A DNA stretch of 64,000 nt from Euryodendron excelsum. Its lineage: Eukaryota > Streptophyta > Magnoliopsida > Ericales > Pentaphylacaceae. Made by a program: the position numbers and the translations under genes. Location of the stretch: contig CM065377.1 in assembly GCA_033060915.1 (NCBI GenBank), forward strand, positions 37,437,683 through 37,501,682, given 5' to 3'. Below are positions 58,178 to 64,000 of this stretch, piece by piece. Each line of letters opens with the position of its first letter. The first letter of the stretch is position 1. A model generated the notes under the pieces. The model saw only the letters and a list, made by a program, of their open reading frames with translations, ran no database searches and had not been told where the DNA came from.

Positions 58178-58942
58178 GAGTGTTTCCACCACTCTCACGG
58201 TGTCAGTATTTCCGCTACTCGGATGGGGTTTGATGATTTGTGAGTATTTTCGCTACTCAGACGGGGTTGATGATTTGTGAGTATTTCCGCTACTCGGACG
58301 GGGTTGAGTATTTCCGCTACTCAGACAGGGTTGATGATTTGGGAGTATTTCCGCTACTCGAACGGGGTTGAGTATTTCCGCTACTCTAACGGGTTTGTGA
58401 GTATTTCCGCTACTCTAACGGTTCTGTGAGTATTTCCGCTACTCTAACAGCTCTGTGAGTATTTCTGCTACTCTAACGGTTCTATGAGTATTTCTGCGAC
58501 TCTAACGGTTCTGTGAGTGTTTCCGCCACTCTAACGGTTCTGTGAGTATTTCCGCGACTCTAACGGTTCTGTGAGTATTTCCGCTACTCTAACGGTTCTG
58601 TGAGTGTTTCCGTCACTCTAACGGTTTTGTGAGTGTTTCCGCCACTCTAACAATTTTGTGAGTAGTTTTGCTACTCGGACTGTCTCGAGGAAAAAACTGT
58701 CTCGAGAGTGGGACTGGAAGGGGTCTTACAGTCTCCGAAGAGACGTGCCTGGATTGGAGCCGTCTCGAGGAATAAACTGTCTCGAGAGTGAGATTGGAAA
58801 GGGGTCTTACCGTCTCCGAAGAGACGTGCCTGGATTGTGAGTGTTTCTGCCACTCTAACGGTTTTGTGAGTACTTCCGCTACTCTAACGGTTTTGTGAGT
58901 GTTTCCGCCACTCTAACGGTTTTGTGAATAGTTTTGCTACTC
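58178..58942 (-). repeat. Array of 21 dyad-symmetric 17-mers (about 29-bp period) in U3 of LTR H
   Basis: Seventeen units from 58178 to 58676 and four more from 58839 to 58942 carry GAGTATTTCCGCTACTC or GAGTGTTTCCGCCACTC. Most are joined by TAACGGTTCTGT-type spacers, giving a 29-bp period; the first units have longer TTGATGATTT spacers. Each 17-mer is an inverted repeat (GAGTA...TACTC or GAGTG...CACTC). An about 81-bp segment with CTGTCTCGAG and GTCTCCGAAGAGAC is duplicated between the two blocks (58677-58838). Other copies have only one to three units. Confidence 0.92.
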
Positions 58943-59183
58943 GGACCGTCTCGAGGAATAAACTGGCTCGAGAGAGGGATTGGAATTGGAATAAGAAAGG
59001 ATAATGCCCCTAAGGGCATTTTGGTCATTTTGCCTCCATTTGGGCCTAACAGGCCCGCAAAGCGATGGAAAGACGGAATTTGGACCTAGAGGATTGGTTT
59101 CGATTGGAATATGTCCACAATGACTTGAAAACAAGTCTGGACGGAGTGTAGACTGTCGAGCAGTCAAAAATGGGATGCTTACA

Positions 59184-59958
59184 TGAGGGAGGTTATCCCA
59201 CTCCGCGCGTGGCGTATGTCAAGTTGGTGTCAACAGTGAGGGAGGTTGTCCCTTATACACTCTACATCCTTGTGTCGAGAACACACTACTGTATCCAGTG
59301 TCAATTGTGGCCTCCACCAACGTGATGGGAAGGAAGGGTGGCACGAGAAACAGGCCCGAGTGGCTGGTCTGTTCGAGGGCTAACAGGATTTGTTCTGTCT
59401 ACCTGAACAGACGTTTAGGAGGGGACTCGACTTAGCTAGAGCCCGACCAGAAGATTAGGGAAAACGTTAGTACCAAATGCCCTCAATTCCTCTGACTGTA
59501 TGCTCGGGGTCAAAGGAATTCCACGAGTTAGCCAACCCTCAAAATCCAGAGCGCATTTATGGCAAGGCCGGCGTAATCATGGCTATAGCAGTCATGTCAC
59601 TTCACGTACCGCCACCAGCAACTAGGGATTGACGGTTGGTATTCGAAAAGACGTGTCAAATATCACCCGTTAATGCCCCATCACTGCAGTCCATCTGGGC
59701 CGTTGATTTCAAAGACAAGGGGGAGTTTTGTTGGGCGGTTTCTCTCCATGCCTCCTCACTTGCCTTAGTCAGAGTTTTTGCAAAACATAGAGAGAGAGAG
59801 AGAGAGAGAGAAGCACCTCCATCTTCGTCCTCCGTCTTCGCCTTTTCCAACTGGTTAATAGGACTCCTGTCATCTATTACACTTCATCGACCATCTTCCA
59901 AACTTGTCGCCAGCATCTTATGTTGCGATAAGGCTTGTTTCTTGGTTGTATGCACTAG
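59184..59958. other. No recognised gene; host repeat and GA microsatellite
   Basis: Begins with the duplicated host segment (about GTGTCAACAGTGAGGGAGGT at 59225-59244). The rest is non-coding, with an (AG) microsatellite at 59789-59811 next to a CT-rich leader-like stretch. It may be a remnant of an LTR belonging to the Tat fragment downstream, but no terminus was found. Confidence 0.4.
59789..59811. repeat. (AG)n microsatellite
   Basis: Uninterrupted AG dinucleotide run of 23 bases. Confidence 0.9.
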
Positions 59959-60234
59959 TTAGCCACACGTTACATTTGGATATTCGAAAGAAGGGACCAA
60001 ATTCTAAACCTCTCAAGGTTTGTCGATAGGCCAGACTTTTTAGAGTCTGTGTTTAGGGACATGTGTGTGTTGTTCAAGCCAGTATTTGATAGGATTAGGG
60101 ACGATAAGCTTTTGGGTACAATGGCAAACCCAAAGCATGTTGGCTCGGGTTTTAAGGGGACTAATCCAAATGAGTTTAGGGTTGTGAGGCATAAAACTGA
60201 GGAGGCCTCTGTTGGTAGGATACTACCCTTATAG
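59959..60234 (+). CDS. Unidentified open frame of about 92 codons, possible captured fragment
   Basis: Open from 59959 (after TAG) to TAG at 60232-60234, with an internal Met at 60061. The predicted text (SRFVDRPDFLESVF, CVLFKPVFDRIRDD, MANPKHVGSGFKG) has an ordinary mixed composition, unlike the low-complexity ORFs of the LTRs. No family is recognised. It overlaps the end of the minus-strand Tat integrase frame by about 60 bases, so at most one is real there. It could be a chance frame or an exon fragment captured by an element. Confidence 0.25.
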   Translation, partial: LATRYIWIFERRDQILNLSRFVDRPDFLESVFRDMCVLFKPVFDRIRDDKLLGTMANPKHVGSGFKGTNPNEFRVVRHKTEEASVGRILPL

Positions 60235-61455
60235 CTGATTGCAACCTTCTTTCTTCCAACAGATCCAACTCCACATTCAGTGCCTCATTGTTGGTCTCTG
60301 GGTCATATTGCATTGTTCTCGGGCTGGGGAGGCCAATCTCTACTCGGATGACTGCTTCACTGTCAAAGGTCAGGGAGAATGGCGTCTGCCCCGTATACAC
60401 CCTCTCTGTTGTCCTGTAGGCCCATAGGATGTTAGGAAGTTCTTCCGCCCATAAGCCCTTGGCTTTCTCCAACTTGGTCTTGATAATCTTCAGGAGGGAC
60501 CTGTTCGTGACTTCTACCTGACCATTGGCCTAAGGATGCTCAAGGGAAGAAGCATGATGACTGATCCCTAGGTCGTTGCATAATTGGTTAAATTGCCTCT
60601 CGTTAAATTGTGTTCCATTGTCCATGATAACGATCTTGGGAATTCCGAACCAGCAAACAATACTTTGCCACAAAAATTTCTTTATTTTCTCCTCGATGAT
60701 TGTTGGAAGTGCCTTCGCCTCTGCCCACTTGGTGAAATAATTGATGGCCACCACCGCGAACTTCTTCTGTCCCTTGCCTATGGGTAACAGTCCTACAATG
60801 TCGATTCCCCACTAGACGAAGGGTTATGGGCTCTAGATCAGGCTCAGCTCCTGAGCAGGCAATCTTGGGATGTTCACAAATTGTTGACATTTGTCGCACT
60901 TCTTAAGGAATTCTTGAGCATCTTTCTCTATGGTGGGCCAATAATAGGCTGCTCGCAAGATCTTCTTGGCGAGGGATTGGCCAAGAAGATCTTTCTCTAG
61001 TGGTTTCTGTAGACACCCTCGTTGATTTCCCTCATCACATACTCTGCCTTTTCCTCTGTGGCACAACGAAGCAACAGCAGGGTGTGCCCTCTCTTGTAGA
61101 GGACCCCATTCTATATTAGGTATTTGCTGGAATACTATTGTATTCATCTCGCTTCGTTCGTACCCTCTGGTAGGGCCTCACTTTGCAGGAAATTCCTGAT
61201 CAGGCTCATCCATGACGCTTCTGGTTTGGTCTGGTTTACCTCTAAACTCTAGATGCTCGAAGAATCAAGCACCTCCATTAGGATGTTCGAGTCGATCTTA
61301 TTGGATGAGGCAATTCTGGCTAGCCAGTTCCCTTCTTTGTTCTGGAGTCTTGGGACACGTTCGAGCAAAAATTTTGCAAACCTCCTGGCTAAACTCTTAG
61401 TCATTTGGCAATATTGCTTCATGTTCTCCTCTCTGGCTGCATATGATCTATTCGG
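60176..61455 (-). pseudogene. Second Tat-type pol fragment: end of second RNase H plus integrase
   Basis: Reading down from 61455, the end of an archaeal-like RNase H (REENMKQYCQMTKSLARRFA, then KFLLERVPRLQNKEGN) is followed by integrase. The zinc-binding part has YYWPTIEKDAQEFLKKCDKC. The core shows WGIDIVG (first Asp, about 60815), VAINYFTKWAEAKALP, IMDNGTQFNERQFN (second Asp) and ANGQVEVTN (Glu). NILWAYRTTERVYTGQTPFS and DLLEERRLQSAIRVVSYQQR lead to the C-terminus near 60176. Stops and frameshifts interrupt it. Sequence differs markedly from the Tat element at 41.8-46.9 kb, so it is another lineage. LTR I cuts it at 61455/61456. Confidence 0.87.
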
Positions 61456-64000
61456 TGTAGCGCCCAGATTTTTCGTGCCCGAGGAATACTCACCCAAGCG
61501 GGAAAAACGTTGTACTCTCTCGTTAGAACTCACCCTCCTAAAAGAATGAGTGCGACTAGGTTTGAATTGAAAATTGGATTTGAATAAAGGGCTTTTTGAA
61601 AAAGATTCGGAGTTGCCACCTAACTTGATTAAGGTGAGTTAGGTCACCTAAAAACTAAGCATAGTCCGAAAACTACACTTAAGGTTTTTGGAAAACGATT
61701 TGAAAATATCTCCTCAAAAGAGGGTTTTTAAGGAAAACAGGTTGTTTGGCAACCTTTGGAAAACATTTAGCCCTTTTTAGAAAAATAACTCCGTTTTGGT
61801 CTTTGAAAACAGTGATCTAAGTTCGGAGGTTGGTTACGTGTAGGGAAGACGCACTAAGCTATCACCCTACCCCGCCCTTTCGGTACCTACATGTCAATCT
61901 ACCCTAGATTCACCTATGAAAGTCTTGAATTAACAAATGGTCAATCCTATTCACTTTGAAAAACAATGTTTATAAACTAACATGATGCATGATATGCAAA
62001 TGCAGAATAAGAGAGAATTGAAGAATAGATTTGGAAATAAATTTGAAAAGAATTTGATTTGAAAATAGATTTGAAGAGATGGAATTTGAAATTGGAAAGT
62101 TTGAAAATTTGGGAATAGAAATTTGAAATTGGAAGGTTGAAAGTAAATTGGAATTTGAGATTTGAAAAGATTTTGGAAACCGCACCCATGAGGGTGGAAT
62201 TGAAAGTTTGAAAAGTATTGTGACCGCACCTATGAAGGTTGCCTACGTATCCCTTTGGGGGAATCAGGTCAGTCGTAGTTCGGACCGGAGTCCGATTGAA
62301 AATAGAAGAGTTGATTTGAAGAAAAAGATTGAATTGGAAGAAAGGAACCAAATTGAAAATTGGATTTGGTTTGAGATTAGAAGAGAAGATCAGAAATTGA
62401 AATTGAGAAGATTGAACTTTAATTTGAAAAGATAGATTCGGACTTGTTTTGGAAAGAGAAGGTTTAAGAAACCTAGACTTAAGAAAGATGAGACTTAGGA
62501 AAGATTTGACTTGACTTGGAAGGTTTGGAAAGATTGGATTTTAGGAGATGTTCGAATTAGGAAAGGTCCAATTTAAGAAAGTTTCGAAATAGGAAAGTTT
62601 TTTTTTATTTTTGGAAAGTTTTGAATTAGGAAAGGTTTAGATTTAAAAAAGTTTTAACTTAGGAAAGTGTTGTTTTAGGAAAGGTTTTGCAATTAGGAAG
62701 TTTTGAAAATTGGGAAGTTTTGAATTTAGAAAGCTTTGAGTTTAGAAAGTTTTGAATTAAGAAGACTCCATTTTAAGAAAGGTTTTGAAAAAGGAAAGGT
62801 TTTGAAAATAAAGAAGTTTTGAAAGTAGGAAAGTTTTGGATTTGGAAAGATGTTGAAGTTTTGGAAAGATTTAGAATTTAGAAAGCTTGGAAGTTTAGAA
62901 AGATTTAACTTAAGAAAGTTTTGAATTTAGGAAACTTTGGATTTGAAAAGATTTGAAATTTGGAAAGTTTAGGATTTAGAAAGTTTTAGAGTTTGAATTT
63001 TAGAAAGTTTTAGAGTTTTAGAAAATCTTGAAATTAAGAAAGGTTTGAATTTAGGAAAGGTTTAAAAGCTTGAATTTAGAAAGTTAAGATTTGGAAAGGG
63101 GGTTGAATTAGGAAAGGGTTGAATTATGAAAGATTTGAAAGTTGAGTTTTAAAACTTAGGAAAGATTTTTATGTTCAAGTTTTGGAAACTTAAGATTTAG
63201 GAAAGTGAAAGTTTAGGAAGGATTTGAATTAAGAAAAAGTTGGATTTTGAAATTTAAGGAAAGATTTAAAATTTAGGTTTAGGAAACTTATGGTTTAGGA
63301 AGGAATTGAATTAGGAAAGTTTTGGATTAAGAAGAGATTGGATTTGGTTTCTAAAAGAGAAAGGTTGGATTTTGTTTCCAAAAACGGAGGACGGGATCTA
63401 GTTTCCTAAACGGGAAGATTGGATTTAGGAAGGATTTGGAAAAGGAGATTCTAGAAACCCTAGATTTGAAAAATTATAGTTTTGACATAGAAAATAGGTT
63501 TTGGAAACATGTATCGTTTGGATGTGAAAACAAGGGGTTTTGGAAACCTAGGTTTGGGGCAAAGTTTGAAAACCATGTTTTTGGAAAGAAAATTAGGGTT
63601 TCCTAATTGCGAGTTCTAGGGCTTGACTTGGGATCTAAGGAAAGAGTTTTTGGAAAAGTGCGTTTTTGGAAACGAAGGTTTTTCTAGAAAGGAATCCTAG
63701 GGAGGAGTTTTTGGAAAGTGAATTTGGAAAGAGAGTTTTTGGAAAAAGATTTTAAAGAGAAGGAGTTTTGGAAGGTGTGTTTTTAGAAACGTAGATTTTG
63801 GAAGGAAAATCCTAGAGGGCAATTTCTAGAAGGAAGATTTTGGAAAGAGAGTTTTTGGAAAGATTTTTGGAGAGGGTTTTTAAAAAGTGGATTTTGGGGA
63901 GAGGATTTTGGAAAGGAGTTGAAAAAGAGAGATTCTGAAAAATAGATTTTGGAAAGAGTTTTTAGAAAACACTTTTGAAGAGAAAAGTTTTAGGAAAGTA
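61456..64000 (-). mobile_element. LTR copy I, partial (continues past the window)
   Basis: Starts TGTAGCGCCCAGATTTTTCGT at 61456 directly inside the Tat RNase H coding sequence (left flank TTCGG). Terminal block 61815-61905, GACCGCACCC...GTAGTTCGGA block 62220-62290, then the purine-rich complement of the leader to the window end. Very similar to copy H in the first 850 bases. TATA, foldback and the other terminus lie beyond the window, so whether it is a solo LTR or a full element is unknown. Confidence 0.88.

Larger units (their letters stand above)
53884..59183 (-). mobile_element. LTR copy H: complete 5.30-kb solo LTR with perfect target duplication
   Basis: Plus strand runs TGTCGCACCCAGATTTTTTGC at 53884 to AAAATGGGATGCTTACA at 59183. 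It is flanked by perfect TGAGG duplications (53879-53883 and 59184-59188). All family landmarks are present in order. H is about 0.7 kb longer than D and G, because a dyad-element array (58178-58942) and an 81-bp duplication inside it have expanded. Its first about 850 bases on the plus strand are nearly identical to copy I, including a second partial ACCCATGAGGGT copy before the 54650 block, so H and I are close relatives. No internal region is present. Confidence 0.95.

Noticed and set aside
58178..58942. Possible CRISPR-like array
   Set aside because: Spacers are short and near-identical (TAACGGTTCTGT type), the array is inside a plant LTR, and no cas gene exists. It is a tandem repeat.

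Overview
The window looks like plant nuclear heterochromatin, probably from an angiosperm with a large, repeat-rich genome. It carries Del/Tekay-like and Tat-like Ty3/gypsy retrotransposons, a hAT transposase remnant, a plant L1-type LINE 3' half, and plant-style TATA and AAACCCTA-rich leaders. I found no intact host gene, tRNA, rRNA or CRISPR array. The species cannot be named from this sequence.

About two thirds of the window is one family of very large LTRs (about 4.6 to 5.3 kb), present in nine copies called A to I here. They run from TGTAAGCAC(C/T)CC to GCG(C)GACA on the sense strand. No copy carries an internal region, so the complete ones are solo LTRs. Nest 1: B (5739-20018, +) contains C (8935-18090, -), which contains D (12734-17319, +; target duplication ACTGA). 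Nest 2: E (29084-41821, -, end missing) contains F (31877-41188, -; GTTGG), which contains G (32377-36955, +; ACTAT/GCTAT). A (940-5302, -) and H (53884-59183, -; TGAGG) stand alone, and I (61456 onward, -) runs off the window. Sense orientation was set by a TATA box followed by an ATG-free, telo-box-containing leader and a conserved splice-donor-like site.

Between the LTRs lie decayed elements. These are a hAT transposase fragment (20019-21225); a Del/Tekay-like chromovirus (LTR end, PBS, extra ORF, gag to chromodomain; 21.5-29.1 kb); a Tat-lineage element with two RNase H domains, an integrase lacking its catalytic core and a spliced antisense ORF (41.8-50.5 kb); a LINE 3' half (51.9-53.4 kb); and a second Tat-type pol fragment on the minus strand (60.2-61.5 kb) cut by LTR I. 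Many inactivating changes are C-to-T or G-to-A, as expected from cytosine methylation and deamination.

The most notable structures lie in the LTR promoter. A 28-5-28 nt hairpin sits at a fixed distance from the TATA box in four copies. A 157-bp tandem repeat lies upstream of it. In copy H a dyad element has expanded to 21 copies whose arms co-vary.
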